Of a stretch of 64,000 nt of DNA, positions 27,915-37,254 are shown piece after piece. This DNA comes from Noviherbaspirillum saxi (GTDB taxonomy: Bacteria > Pseudomonadota > Gammaproteobacteria > Burkholderiales > Burkholderiaceae_D), in the NCBI RefSeq assembly GCF_003591035.1, contig NZ_QYUO01000001.1, positions 1,426,001 to 1,490,000 on the forward strand, given 5' to 3'. The translations under genes and the position numbers were made by a program. Each line of letters opens with the position of its first letter. Positions within the stretch are counted from its first letter, which is position 1. Below the pieces are notes generated by a model. That model saw nothing but the letters and a program-made list of their open reading frames with translations, was not told the origin of the DNA and did not search any database.

Positions 27915-28393
27915 CACAATTTCTCTAGTGCCTGATGGCTGATTGTCAGGTTTTGAGGTTCGTGCACGAAAGTCCGCCACACGCCGTATAGCAGGAAGCC
28001 GGGAAGGGTGGTACGACCGAACCTGCGCATCATGGAGATCTGCGCCCGGACCCTTGCCAATGACTCGTGTCGCTCTGGAAGACATACTGCTTGATCATAT
28101 CGGCGAGATGTGCCGGTAATGTTGATAAAACCAATATCATTGCGTCGAGACTTCAGACATATCTCAGATCAGACAATGGTCAGCTACAAGTAGCAGCGTG
28201 AAATTAATCACCGTTGAGAAATCACAATCGCGCGGTTGCTGTATGGAAAGCGGCGCAACCCATTGGTTCCACCTCGTACGACGCCATTTGCGCTTGCTCA
28301 ATCAGCGTTGGCGCCGGCAAATACCGAACTGGTAGACTACGGCAAGTAAGCATCGCATTCCTTGAATTCAAGCAGGTTTCCCACAAGACGAAC
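27915..28393. other. Divergent intergenic stretch, 479 bases
   Basis: This region separates the minus-strand kinase homologue from the plus-strand DUF2721 gene and should hold both promoters. Reading frames run into it from both sides without stops, so the starts of both neighbours are less certain than usual. No repeat, RNA gene or clear operator was seen. Confidence 0.55.
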
Positions 28394-28861
28394 ATGATGA
28401 TCGATATTCAGTTAAGCGAGATCAGCCATATCATCCAGCTGGCTATTGCACCTGTATTTCTACTGACCGGCGTGGGCACCAAGCTTTCAGTGTTGACCAA
28501 CCGTCTTGCGCGCATTATTGATCGCTCGCGTGTACTGGAAGACCGAATCAATGCCACCTCTGGCGCCAACCATTCGGATGCCTATGCCGAACTGGATACC
28601 TTGTACCGGCGTTCGTATCTCATCAATCGTGCGATTACCTTGAGCACTTCATGCGGCCTGCTTGTATGTATCGTGGTCGCGACGCTTTTTATAGGTGATG
28701 CATTGAATCTCGGGCTTGCTGGATTCATTGCTTTTTGTTTCGTTTTGGGGATGTTTTGCCTGATCGGAAGTTTTGTTTATCTGCTGCGGGAAATTTTTGT
28801 GGCGACCAGTACAGTTGCAATGCGTAACTCGCGTGCGCTTCACAAGCCTCCAGGACGTTGA
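28394..28861 (+). CDS. DUF2721 family membrane protein
   Basis: The start at the double ATG 28394/28397 gives 155 residues; an upstream extension has no ribosome site. The family signature is visible as IQLAIAPVFLLTGVGTKLSVLTNRLARIIDRSR, followed by a charged linker with LDTLYRRSYLINRAI and two closely spaced membrane helices (about 85-130). DUF2721 proteins have no established role. It has no operon partner here. Confidence 0.8.
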   Translation: MMIDIQLSEISHIIQLAIAPVFLLTGVGTKLSVLTNRLARIIDRSRVLEDRINATSGANHSDAYAELDTLYRRSYLINRAITLSTSCGLLVCIVVATLFIGDALNLGLAGFIAFCFVLGMFCLIGSFVYLLREIFVATSTVAMRNSRALHKPPGR

Positions 28862-29220
28862 CCGCTACCTATATGAGCCAAGAATGCTGCAGCGACCCCC
28901 TGGCTTCAGCTATCAATGGATTTGCCTGTCGTATCACTCAATGCTCAGCGGATTTTCAATTGGCGCGAATCTCATCAGAGTATTGGTCCAGCAGGTTGGA
29001 CCGCATATGCGTCACTTTTGCATACTCGATAAGCGCGCAGCCGCAGCTGCTTGCCTTGCCCGAATCCGTTTCTATGCGAACACACTGACCAAAGCAGGAT
29101 TGGTTTAACGCAAATCATTGCGTTATGGAATTGATTATAGAATGTCTCTGTTGATGAATGAAGACAACCGTCGGCTAAGCGACTTCAACAACCCGATGTC
29201 AGCGCTGAGTTTCGGCGGAC
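28862..29220. other. Intergenic stretch, 359 bases
   Basis: This gap lies between convergent genes. It has a small hairpin AACGCAA-ATCA-TTGCGTT at 29107-29124. Short open frames are present but lack ribosome sites and protein-like composition. Nothing else was recognised. Confidence 0.55.
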
Positions 29221-29826
29221 TCACACGGCAACTGCTGCCTTTCTCCAGATAAGAAGGCGATTATTTGCCGGCATTGCATGATCCGCCGTCGCGATCAGTC
29301 CATTTGCCAGTGCAAGGTCGTTTATCTTTTCGATATCCCGGATGCCGCGATGTGCGGCTTGGCTCCGTAACTGTGCATCAAACTGTGCATTGCTGCTGCT
29401 GGTAAAGCGACCGTCGTAATTGAAAGGTCCATAGATGCACAGCAGTCCTGCTTCAGGCAATAGCCGTCCAATACGCGAGAACATGCTCTGAACCTCGTCC
29501 CAGGACATGATATGGCAGGTATTGGCGGTGAACACCACATCAAATCCCGAAACCGGCCATTCGTCGCCGGCAGCATCGACCAACAGTGGCGGAAGTACGT
29601 TGGAAAGTCCGGATTCGCTGATCCAGGCGCGAATGCTCGGATGATTTTCGCTCAGGTCGCTAGTCTGCCAGATCAGATGCGGCAAGGCGGCTCCGAAGTA
29701 CACTGCGTGCTGGCCAGTGCCGCTGCCGATTTCAAGCACTTGGCTTACATCGGTCAGGACATTGCGAAGTACTGCAAGAATAGGATCGCGGTTGCGTTCG
29801 CAAGCGGCTGAGTATAGTTTGGTCAT
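29221..29826 (-). CDS. DUF938 family SAM-dependent methyltransferase-like protein
   Basis: The 201-residue protein has a class I methyltransferase fold: glycine-rich motif I in VLEIGSGTGQHAVYFG, an acidic residue in WQTSDLSEN, and the family-specific FDVVFTANTCHIMSW and LCIYGPFNYDGRFTS. DUF938 proteins are widespread in proteobacteria, but their substrate is unknown. It lies just beyond the tRNA-Asn terminator, on the same strand, but is probably transcribed from its own promoter. Confidence 0.88.
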   Translation of the reverse strand: MTKLYSAACERNRDPILAVLRNVLTDVSQVLEIGSGTGQHAVYFGAALPHLIWQTSDLSENHPSIRAWISESGLSNVLPPLLVDAAGDEWPVSGFDVVFTANTCHIMSWDEVQSMFSRIGRLLPEAGLLCIYGPFNYDGRFTSSSNAQFDAQLRSQAAHRGIRDIEKINDLALANGLIATADHAMPANNRLLIWRKAAVAV

Positions 29827-29917
29827 CGCGGGCAGGTTGGATTCAAGGAGGGTTCTTGAAGCAATATAAAGTTAGACTAATCTTTGTGCCTTGCGCGCTT
29901 TCGGAATTTGAAAAGAA

Positions 29918-29945
29918 AAAGGCCCACGTGATCACGTGGGCCTTT
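29918..29945 (-). terminator. Terminator of tRNA-Asn
   Basis: AAAGGCCCACGTG and CACGTGGGCCTTT are perfectly paired around AT and, on the minus strand, continue into TTTTTCTTTTC. It lies about 10 bases beyond the tRNA 3' end. Confidence 0.85.
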
Positions 29946-29954
29946 CGAATTTTT

Positions 29955-30030
29955 TGGCTCCCCGACCTGGACTCGAACCAGGGACCTGCGGATTAACAGT
30001 CCGTCGCTCTACCGACTGAGCTATCAGGGA
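29955..30030 (-). tRNA. tRNA-Asn (anticodon GTT), CCA encoded
   Basis: On the minus strand the 76 bases from 30030 to 29955 fold into a standard cloverleaf: acceptor TCCCTGA pairing with TCGGGGA (one G-T pair), D arm with AGCTCAGTCGGTAGAGC, anticodon loop CTGTTAA with GTT at 29995-29997, T arm GGTTCGAGTCC, and an encoded CCA. Anticodon GTT decodes Asn. A strong terminator follows. Confidence 0.96.
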
Positions 30031-30097
30031 ACAGAGCCGCTATTATAGGCCGATCTTTCCGTAAATGTCAAAACTTTGCGGCATGGCTATGGAGTCA

Positions 30098-30130
30098 AAC
30101 GAAGGAGGCAGTGTTTGGCCGGCCTTCGTT
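30098..30130 (-). terminator. Possible terminator of the aminotransferase gene
   Basis: AACGAAGG and CCTTCGTT pair around 17 bases, 17 bases past the stop codon on the minus strand. The T run is short (GTTTG), so efficiency is uncertain. Confidence 0.4.
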
Positions 30131-30146
30131 CTACCGACGGATTCGA

Positions 30147-31361
30147 TTAGAGAACTTTTGCAATCGCGTCAACGACTGCGTCGATATTGCGCGAATTCAG
30201 CGCTGCAACACAGATACGGCCAGTGTCGACTGCATAAATCGAAAACTCGTCGCGCAAGCGGCCAACCTGTTCCTTTGTCAGGCCTGAATACGAAAACATG
30301 CCCCGTTGCTTGATAACGAAATCGAAGTCCTTGCCGGGAGCTTTTTCCTTTAGTTTCTTTACAAGCTCTTGACGCATTTCGCGAATGCGCACGCGCATGC
30401 CGGCCAATTCGTCTTCCCACAGCTTGCGCAATTCGGGATTTGCAAGCGAAGTTGCAACGACCTGGCCGCCATGAATCGGCGGGTTGGAATAGTTTGTCCG
30501 AACGACGCGCTTGAGTTGCGACAGAACGCGCGCGGCTTCCTCTGCACTGACAGCGGCGATGCTCAAGGCGCCGACACGCTCGCCATACAACGAGAACGAC
30601 TTGGAAAAAGAGTTGGAGACGAACAAGGGGCCGCCGGCCTCTGCAAAACGGCGCACGACCTTGCCGTCTTCCTCGATGCCATCGCCAAAGCCTTGGTAAG
30701 CCATGTCGAGGAAAGGAATCAGGCCGCGTTGCGAAACGACATTGATGACATCGGTCCACTGTTCTTCGGTCAGATCCGCGCCGGTCGGATTGTGGCAGCA
30801 TGCATGCAGCAGCACGATGGAGCCTGCGGGCATTTCCTTCAGCGCATTGAGCATGCCGGTAAAGTTCACGCCACGTGTAGCTGCATCGTAGTACGGATAG
30901 TTGTTGACGACAAAACCGGCCGACTCGAACAGCGCACGGTGATTTTCCCAGCTCGGATCACTGATCCAGACTTGCGAGTCGGGCGAAAAGCGCTTGAGGA
31001 AATCAGCGCCAATCTTGAGTGCGCCAGTGCCGCCCAAGGCTTGTACGGTAACCGCGCGTTTCTCTTGAACTACCGCACTGTCAGCACCAAATACGAGTTC
31101 TTGCACCGCTTTGTCATACGCCGCCAGACCGTCGATCGGCAGGTAGCTGCGGGGAGTCGGCTTTTCCATCAGTTGTGCTTCTGCCTTGCGTACGCAATCG
31201 AGCAGAGGCACCTTGCCGTTATCATCGTAATAGACGCCGACGCCAAGGTTGACCTTGTTCGGATTCTTGTCGGCGTTAAAGGCTTCTGTAATGCCCAGGA
31301 TAGGATCGCGCGGCGCCATTTCGATGGCGGTGAAGAGAGAGGCGGGATGGGATTGGCTCAT
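30147..31361 (-). CDS. Aspartate/aromatic amino acid aminotransferase (class I)
   Basis: The start at 31361 gives 404 residues, MSQSHPASLFTAIEMAPRDPILGITEAF, the standard N-terminus; a longer form from 31394 is possible. PLP contacts are visible: ACCHNPTGADLT, DMAYQGFGDG, and the cofactor lysine in SNSFSKSFSLYGERVG. This AspC/TyrB group transfers amino groups between aspartate or aromatic amino acids and 2-oxoglutarate. Which substrate dominates cannot be decided from sequence alone. It is divergent from uvrB. Confidence 0.92.
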   Translation of the reverse strand: MSQSHPASLFTAIEMAPRDPILGITEAFNADKNPNKVNLGVGVYYDDNGKVPLLDCVRKAEAQLMEKPTPRSYLPIDGLAAYDKAVQELVFGADSAVVQEKRAVTVQALGGTGALKIGADFLKRFSPDSQVWISDPSWENHRALFESAGFVVNNYPYYDAATRGVNFTGMLNALKEMPAGSIVLLHACCHNPTGADLTEEQWTDVINVVSQRGLIPFLDMAYQGFGDGIEEDGKVVRRFAEAGGPLFVSNSFSKSFSLYGERVGALSIAAVSAEEAARVLSQLKRVVRTNYSNPPIHGGQVVATSLANPELRKLWEDELAGMRVRIREMRQELVKKLKEKAPGKDFDFVIKQRGMFSYSGLTKEQVGRLRDEFSIYAVDTGRICVAALNSRNIDAVVDAIAKVL

Positions 31362-31480
31362 CGTGATAACATGAAAAGTTGGCTGCGGATACAAGCAGAT
31401 GCAGCAGGGTTATAGTCAGTTTCGGGCTCGTGGCCTCAAACCAAGGTGTAACTTATTATTCTACCAAAGGTCGAATACAG

Positions 31481-33574
31481 ATGGCAGATTTATCCCAGGT
31501 TTCCAGCCCCATAGACGAGTCGAAAATCGTCACTTTCCCGAATTCGCCCTATCGTTTGTACCAGCCTTTTTCACCGGCTGGCGACCAGCCGGCTGCTATA
31601 GACAAGCTGGTGGAAGGCGTCGACGACGGGTTGTCTTTTCAGACACTGCTTGGCGTTACCGGTTCTGGCAAGACCTATACGATGGCAAATGTGATTGCCC
31701 GCCTCGGGCGTCCCGCCATCGTCTTTGCGCCGAACAAGACATTGGCAGCGCAACTCTATAGCGAGTTCCGCGAGTTCTTTCCTCAGAATGCCGTGGAATA
31801 CTTCGTCAGCTACTACGATTACTACCAGCCTGAAGCCTACGTGCCGCAGCGCGACCTGTTCATCGAGAAAGACTCCTCGATCAACGAGCATATCGAACAG
31901 ATGCGCCTGTCGTGCACCAAGTCGCTCATGGAGCGGCGCGACGTTGTCATCGTTGCTACAGTGTCCGCGATTTACGGTATCGGTAATCCGAACGAGTATC
32001 ACAAGATGATCCTTACCTTGCGTGCCAAGGACAAGGTAAGTCAGCGCGATGTGATTGCCCGCTTGATTCAAATGCAATATACGCGCAACGAAGTCGATTT
32101 CGGCCGCGGAACGTTCCGGGTTCGGGGCGACACCATCGACGTGTTTCCGGCCGAGCATGCGGAGTTGGCAGTGCGCATCGAGACCTTCGACGATGAGATC
32201 GACAGTCTGCAGCTGTTCGATCCGCTGACCGGGCGCGTGCGGCAAAAAATTCCGCGTTTCACCGTATATCCGGGATCGCATTACGTGACGCCGCGTTCCA
32301 CGGTGTTGCGGGCGATAGAAAGCATCAAGGAAGAACTGCGCGAGCGACTTGAATTCTTTAGAAAGGAAAACAAGCTGATCGAAGAGCAGCGCATCGAGCA
32401 GCGTACCCGTTTCGATCTTGAAATGATGCAGGAAATCGGCTTCACCAAGGGCATCGAAAATTATTCCCGCCATCTGAGCGGTGCCATGCCGGGGGAGCCG
32501 CCGCCGACGCTGGTCGACTACCTGCCGCAGGATGCCTTGATGTTCCTGGACGAGTCGCACGTTCTTCTTGGGCAGTTGAACGGGATGTACAACGGCGACC
32601 GCGCGCGCAAGGTCAATCTTGTCGATTATGGATTCCGGTTGCCTTCTGCACTCGACAACCGTCCGCTGAAGTTTGCCGAGTTCGAAAGCAAGATGCGGCA
32701 AACGGTGTTCGTCTCTGCCACGCCGGCCGAATACGAGGGCACGCACTCTGATCAGGTAGTGGAACAGGTTGTCCGTCCCACCGGGCTGGTCGATCCGCAG
32801 ATAGTTGTGCGGCCCGCCAGCACTCAGGTCGATGACCTGATGTCGGAAATTGCGGATCGGGTGAAGAAGAATGAGCGTGTCTTGGTCACCACGCTGACCA
32901 AGCGTATGGCCGAACAGTTAACTGAATTCCTGGGAGACAACGGCATAAAGGTACGATATCTGCACAGCGACATCGATACCGTTGAGCGCGTCGAGATTAT
33001 TCGTGATCTGCGTTTGGGGACGTTTGATGTTCTGGTCGGTATCAACCTGTTGCGGGAAGGGCTGGACATACCCGAAGTGTCGCTAGTCGCCATTCTCGAT
33101 GCCGATAAGGAAGGCTTCCTTCGTTCCGAGCGAAGCCTGATCCAGACTATTGGCCGTGCGGCCCGTAACCTGAACGGTACTGCAATTCTCTACGGCGACA
33201 AGGTGACCGATTCGATGCGTCGTGCAATCGACGAAACAGAACGGCGCCGTAACAAGCAAGTGGCTTTCAACAAGGCCAACAACATCACTCCGGCTGGCGT
33301 GAAGAAAGAAATTCGCGACCTGATCGACGGCGTCTACAGTCCGCAGGAAGCGCGAAGCGAGCTGCTGGTTGCGCAGGAGCAGGCGAAATACGAGTCCATG
33401 AGCGAGAAGCAGGTCAGCAAGGAAATCAAGCGGCTTGAGAAGCTGATGGTGGACCACGCAAAGAACCTTGAATTCGAAAAAGCCGCACAGGTTCGCGACC
33501 AATTGCATTTGCTGAAGGAACAGCTGTTCGGCGCACCCGGCATGGATAACGTTATTCCGCTTGCTGGCAAGTAA
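31481..33574 (+). CDS. uvrB: UvrABC system protein B
   Basis: ATG 31481 gives 697 residues. UvrB is the damage-verifying helicase-like core of nucleotide excision repair. Seen in order: helicase motif I ([13 protein letters not shown]), the DNA-gripping beta-hairpin ([25 protein letters not shown]), motif II DESH, motif V/VI ([23 protein letters not shown]), and the C-terminal UVR domain ([27 protein letters not shown]) that contacts UvrC. I found no clear CTGT-N8-ACAG LexA site in the short upstream region. Confidence 0.98.
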   Translation: MADLSQVSSPIDESKIVTFPNSPYRLYQPFSPAGDQPAAIDKLVEGVDDGLSFQTLLGVTGSGKTYTMANVIARLGRPAIVFAPNKTLAAQLYSEFREFFPQNAVEYFVSYYDYYQPEAYVPQRDLFIEKDSSINEHIEQMRLSCTKSLMERRDVVIVATVSAIYGIGNPNEYHKMILTLRAKDKVSQRDVIARLIQMQYTRNEVDFGRGTFRVRGDTIDVFPAEHAELAVRIETFDDEIDSLQLFDPLTGRVRQKIPRFTVYPGSHYVTPRSTVLRAIESIKEELRERLEFFRKENKLIEEQRIEQRTRFDLEMMQEIGFTKGIENYSRHLSGAMPGEPPPTLVDYLPQDALMFLDESHVLLGQLNGMYNGDRARKVNLVDYGFRLPSALDNRPLKFAEFESKMRQTVFVSATPAEYEGTHSDQVVEQVVRPTGLVDPQIVVRPASTQVDDLMSEIADRVKKNERVLVTTLTKRMAEQLTEFLGDNGIKVRYLHSDIDTVERVEIIRDLRLGTFDVLVGINLLREGLDIPEVSLVAILDADKEGFLRSERSLIQTIGRAARNLNGTAILYGDKVTDSMRRAIDETERRRNKQVAFNKANNITPAGVKKEIRDLIDGVYSPQEARSELLVAQEQAKYESMSEKQVSKEIKRLEKLMVDHAKNLEFEKAAQVRDQLHLLKEQLFGAPGMDNVIPLAGK

Positions 33575-33700
33575 AAGACTGGCATTGGCGCCATGCTCGC
33601 CATCGCGATCATGGCGACCTGCTGAAATCGTTATTGCATTATCGTCTTTGATTGCCATTGTGACGGTTACAATCCGGGCTTTAACTTCTTTTACAAGCCG

Positions 33701-34492
33701 ATGCCGAATTCGCTCTCACCGTCCATCGTCGATGCCCTTTCACTGGCACACCAATCCTGGCATGAAATTATTCTCAGAGGCTTGAATGCAGTCGCGGCAG
33801 CTGATCCCGGGTACTTGCCGGCATTAGCCAACACCAATTTCCTGCCGACGGAAGGACGGATCTTTGCCGCGTTCACCAAACCGCTCGATGAAGTGCGCTA
33901 CGTCCTGGTCGGAGAAGGGCCCTATCCGCGTGAAGAGAGCGCAACGGGCGTGTGCTTCATGGATGGTGCGGTGGAATCTCTCTGGTCGGAAAAGGGTTTG
34001 TCCAAGCAGGTCAACCGTGCCACCTCGCTACGGAATTTCATGAAAATGCTGCTCGTCGCCGACGGTTTGTTAAAGCCCGACAATACCTCCGGCGATGCCC
34101 TGGCTCATATTTCGTTGAAGGCGCGCGCCATCGGCTCTACGTTCATTCAGACACTGACCGAATTGCAGGGAAATCTGACGCGCCACGGTTTCCTGTTGCT
34201 GAATGCTAGCCTAGTGTTCCGTCCGGACGTGCCACCGGTAAAAGATGCCAGGGCATGGAAACCGTTTCTGGAAACCGTGATGGAAGCGCTGGCGGATCAT
34301 GCCGAAAGTAAGGGCAAGGCAGCGCCAATGCTTGTGTTGTGGGGAAAAATCGCCGAGCAGCTAAGTGGGCTGAAAGCCACCTCGCGGTTTCCGAGCGCTG
34401 CGTCGGAACACCCATACAACCTGTCGTTTATCGGCAATCAGACTATGCAACAACTGTTCGCTCCGATGCGGCTTCTGCAGCAGCAGAAATAA
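33701..34492 (+). CDS. Uracil-DNA glycosylase-like protein without the catalytic Asp
   Basis: This 263-residue protein keeps the outline of family 1 uracil-DNA glycosylase (UNG). VRYVLVGEGPYPREESATGVCF aligns with the UNG water-activating loop (GQDPYH), and the C-terminal SEHPYNLSF with the HPSPLS loop, with LLLNASLVFRP between. In UNG the Asp of GQDPYH activates water; here the motif is GEGPYP (residues 71-76), so Gly73 replaces that Asp and Pro76 the His. Ordinary uracil excision is therefore unlikely. It follows uvrB by 126 bases on the same strand and might be a DNA-binding protein or an enzyme with changed chemistry. Confidence 0.75.
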   Translation: MPNSLSPSIVDALSLAHQSWHEIILRGLNAVAAADPGYLPALANTNFLPTEGRIFAAFTKPLDEVRYVLVGEGPYPREESATGVCFMDGAVESLWSEKGLSKQVNRATSLRNFMKMLLVADGLLKPDNTSGDALAHISLKARAIGSTFIQTLTELQGNLTRHGFLLLNASLVFRPDVPPVKDARAWKPFLETVMEALADHAESKGKAAPMLVLWGKIAEQLSGLKATSRFPSAASEHPYNLSFIGNQTMQQLFAPMRLLQQQK

Positions 34493-34711
34493 CGGCACTC
34501 GTTCAGCTTCGGTGTCAGCGGCGCGCCTTATGCTCAGCCTTATGCTCAAGGTCGGTTTATTCAGCCTGTATCTTTGATCAATAGGCGTGGCGCGGCGATT
34601 TGTCGAAAATCATGATGTCCTGCCGCCGATTTGCGAATATAGGCTCGTGCCGGGCACGCCCAAGTCAACTTCGATCTGCTCAGGGTGGCTCGCTGATACC
34701 ACGGAGTCTCT

Positions 34712-35224
34712 ATGGAAACCACCCGGATCCTTTTCGTTTGCATGGGTAATATTTGCCGCTCGCCAACAGCAGAAGGCGTAATGCGAAGGATGGTCACGGA
34801 TTCCAATCTCCATCAATACATTTTGATCGATTCTGCCGGTACGCACGGCTATCACGTCGGCGAGGCGCCGGATCCACGTGCACAGGCGGCCGCGCGCAAG
34901 CGTGGCTATGACCTGAGTGCATTACGAGCCCGCAAAATTGAAATGGCGGATTTCACGCGTTTCGACATGATTCTTGGCATGGACTTCAATAACCTTGAAG
35001 TGCTGCAGGCCCTTTGCCCGCCGGAAAATCAGCACAAGCCTGGCTTGCTCATGGTCCATGCCGAAAACAGAGCAGCGTCAATCGTTCATGATCCTTATTA
35101 TCGCAGTGCGAAGGACTTCGATCTGGTGCTCGACTATATCGAAGACGCTTGTCGCGGCCTTCTCAATCGCCTTGTGGGCGGCAGCTCTATGCGAGCGCGT
35201 GAAGATCTCGCATCCGGACGCTAA
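34712..35224 (+). CDS. Low-molecular-weight protein-tyrosine phosphatase
   Basis: The 170-residue cytoplasmic phosphatase has the P-loop near its N-terminus (VCMGNICRSPTAE, Cys10 nucleophile and Arg16) and the general acid Asp in VHDPYYRS. Family members in bacteria act on arsenate or on tyrosine-phosphorylated proteins including polysaccharide co-polymerases; no kinase or capsule genes lie nearby, so its target is unknown. It ends with a basic tail longer than in the minimal family members. Confidence 0.93.
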   Translation: METTRILFVCMGNICRSPTAEGVMRRMVTDSNLHQYILIDSAGTHGYHVGEAPDPRAQAAARKRGYDLSALRARKIEMADFTRFDMILGMDFNNLEVLQALCPPENQHKPGLLMVHAENRAASIVHDPYYRSAKDFDLVLDYIEDACRGLLNRLVGGSSMRAREDLASGR

Positions 35225-35271
35225 CGGTTAAATTTTCAAATGCTTGAGTCCTGGCCGTCAGTTGGCATTTC

Positions 35272-35292
35272 AAGCCGGCTGACAGCCGGCTT
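35272..35292 (+). terminator. Perfect hairpin after the phosphatase gene
   Basis: AAGCCGGCT-GAC-AGCCGGCTT, nine perfect base pairs with a three-base loop, 47 bases past the stop. It lacks a following T run, so it may mark a transcript end or a repeat unit. Confidence 0.45.
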
Positions 35293-35504
35293 GTGCCGGT
35301 ATTAGTCGTAAATGTTCAGACGTGTAAAACAGGCATGACAAGATTTGTAAAACATACGGAAAAAGAGCAAACCACCTCGCCTATATGACAAAAATCGTCA
35401 TAAATTGGGTGAATTTCAGCGTCTTTTCAGATTTATTTCCATTAGGGGTTTTGGTATAAAAATTGCGGGGGCATGTTCGGTACTTGACGTGGCAGAGTGA
35501 AACT

Positions 35505-36503
35505 ATGAACACCTTGACGAATGCGCTTGTAACGGTAGCCGGAATGACGATATGTCCGCTATTAGTCCATGCTATGGAAATGCAGGAGACATCCCAGGCG
35601 GCAGCGATGGAAGTCGCCATGGTCCAAGACGTGGACATTGCACCTTTGCTGGCGAGCGATGATGCGGATTTGCAGCGCGATGTCTTGACCTCTCTGTTTT
35701 CCTATCCGTATCCGGGTGCTTTTCGAGGGACCACCTACGCTGCGGCCTCGCGTGGACCTGGGCTTGCATTCGTATCCGTGACGTCGCTACCGTCCTCGAC
35801 CATGCTGATGTATGAATATCCCGCGCTCGAATCGAATAACGCTATGCAGAGCGAAAACTGGCTGGATGCCGGCCGCAATCCTGTGAACCAGGTAACGGTG
35901 GGTTATGCCTGGCGCGGCGTGACTATAGAAAGTTCTACTCTGGCACAGCATGCTCGGGACGGCAATCGACCGGGCCGGCCGGATTCGCCGCGCTTCGATA
36001 TGCGGTCGGCACGCCTTTCGTATAGTCCGGCGCCGAACTGGGTATTTCGGTTCAGTCGGGGTTCGGTAAGCACACTGGACCAGTTTGTTCCTAACGATGA
36101 AGTACGGCGTACCGCTCTGGCCGCAACATACACGCTGCCGTTCCGGGAAGGCGACTGGCAGACTACTCTGGCATGGGGACGTAATGCGCGCAAGCATAGG
36201 GAAAGCACAATGGGCTACCTGTTGGAATCAACATTGAGATTCAGCGGTACGCATGCACTGTTTGGCCGTATCGAACAGGTAGGCAGTGATGGATTGACAC
36301 GTGAAGATGAATCGCTCCAGCGGCAACTGTTCAAGATGAATCGCGTTTCGCTTGGCTATTTCTATGACTTACGAACTACCGGGACAATGCACCTTGATGT
36401 GGGCGCCTTGATAAGCCGGCACATGGTTCCCTCCGCCATGGAAGCATCCTATGGAAAAGATCCCACCGCTTACATGATGTTCGTTCGGGTCCGTACCCGT
36501 TGA
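35505..36503 (+). CDS. Exported, probable beta-barrel protein of unknown function
   Basis: The 332-residue product has a predicted signal peptide (MNTLTNALVTVAGMTICPLLVHAME). The mature part reads like an outer-membrane beta-barrel: alternating aromatic and polar strands (NQVTVGYAWRGVTIESS, WVFRFSRGS, WQTTLAWGRN, HALFGRIEQVG, RVSLGYFYDLR) and a strand-like C-terminus ending in Arg. I associate this pattern with proteins found near metal-responsive genes in some proteobacteria, but the neighbours do not confirm it. The upstream region (35341-35460) is AT-rich and probably carries its promoter. Confidence 0.65.
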   Translation: MNTLTNALVTVAGMTICPLLVHAMEMQETSQAAAMEVAMVQDVDIAPLLASDDADLQRDVLTSLFSYPYPGAFRGTTYAAASRGPGLAFVSVTSLPSSTMLMYEYPALESNNAMQSENWLDAGRNPVNQVTVGYAWRGVTIESSTLAQHARDGNRPGRPDSPRFDMRSARLSYSPAPNWVFRFSRGSVSTLDQFVPNDEVRRTALAATYTLPFREGDWQTTLAWGRNARKHRESTMGYLLESTLRFSGTHALFGRIEQVGSDGLTREDESLQRQLFKMNRVSLGYFYDLRTTGTMHLDVGALISRHMVPSAMEASYGKDPTAYMMFVRVRTR

Positions 36504-36619
36504 CTGTGACAGCCAGTCAACACGGCAACATGCCGATAGGAAATATGAAATAATGCCAGCCGTACATGCTGCGCAACGGCATTTGTGGGCCCAGCTCGGC
36601 TGAAAGTCCTCCCTGGGTA

Positions 36620-36672
36620 ATACCTGACAAAAATACTCAACTTTGGTATACTTGACTAAATTCTTCGGGATT
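36620..36672 (+). promoter_or_regulatory. Two tandem IscR type 1-like sites upstream of iscR
   Basis: Compared with the E. coli type 1 IscR consensus (ATASYYGACTRWWWYAGTCRRSTAT), 36620-36644 departs at three positions and 36648-36672 at four or five, all in the right half for the second. Both start with ATACYTGAC and lie 3 bases apart, 92 to 144 bases before the iscR ATG. In E. coli holo-IscR represses its own operon from such sites, so the same control is likely here. Confidence 0.65.
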
Positions 36673-36693
36673 CAAGAGTATTGATTCCCGAAG
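36663..36693 (+). promoter_or_regulatory. Hairpin in the iscR leader
   Basis: CTTCGGGATTCAA and TTGATTCCCGAAG form 12 of 13 base pairs around a five-base loop. It overlaps the second IscR site and precedes the ATG by 70 bases. It could be part of the operator or a leader RNA structure. Confidence 0.5.
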
Positions 36694-36763
36694 AGCAAGA
36701 GCGTCGAACCTGTTGTTAATGTGCGGGTAAGACGATCAAAGCCTTGTACTGGAGCTGAAGTAT

Positions 36764-37237
36764 ATGCGTCTGACAACCAAAGGCCGCTTTGCGGTCACTG
36801 CCATGATTGACCTTGCGTTGCGCGAGGAAAATGGGCCTGTCACGCTGTCGGCTATCAGCCAACGGCAGGAAATTTCCCTTTCGTATCTTGAGCAGTTGTT
36901 CGGCAAGTTGCGGCGTCACGCAATCGTGGAGTCGGTACGCGGCCCTGGTGGTGGCTATACCCTCGCGCGCAAGGCAGAAGACGTTACGGTGGCCGACATC
37001 ATTATCGCGGTGGACGAGCCCATCGATGCAACGCAGTGCGGCGGCAAGGAAAATTGCCATAGCCCGGGGCATGAACACGGCAGCCGCTGCATGACACATG
37101 ACCTGTGGGCGACGCTGAACGCCAAAATGGTCGAATACCTGGATTCGGTGTCGCTGAAAGATCTGGTCGATCAGCAGCGACAGAAGAGTGCTGAACATAA
37201 CGTGGTGCAAATGCCCCGCCCACACGTAGCCGCTTGA
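36764..37237 (+). CDS. iscR: Fe-S cluster assembly regulator IscR
   Basis: The 157-residue Rrf2-family regulator has a winged helix ([51 protein letters not shown]) and three cysteines for a 2Fe-2S cluster ([18 protein letters not shown]). Loaded with cluster it represses the operon; apo-IscR acts at other genes. It leads the isc operon, with two type 1-like sites upstream. Confidence 0.97.
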   Translation: MRLTTKGRFAVTAMIDLALREENGPVTLSAISQRQEISLSYLEQLFGKLRRHAIVESVRGPGGGYTLARKAEDVTVADIIIAVDEPIDATQCGGKENCHSPGHEHGSRCMTHDLWATLNAKMVEYLDSVSLKDLVDQQRQKSAEHNVVQMPRPHVAA

Positions 37238-37254
37238 TTTGGAGTTATTCCCGT

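Noticed and set aside
31362..31480. LexA box upstream of uvrB
   Set aside because: A weak CTG-CAG pairing at about 31382 does not match CTGT-N8-ACAG.
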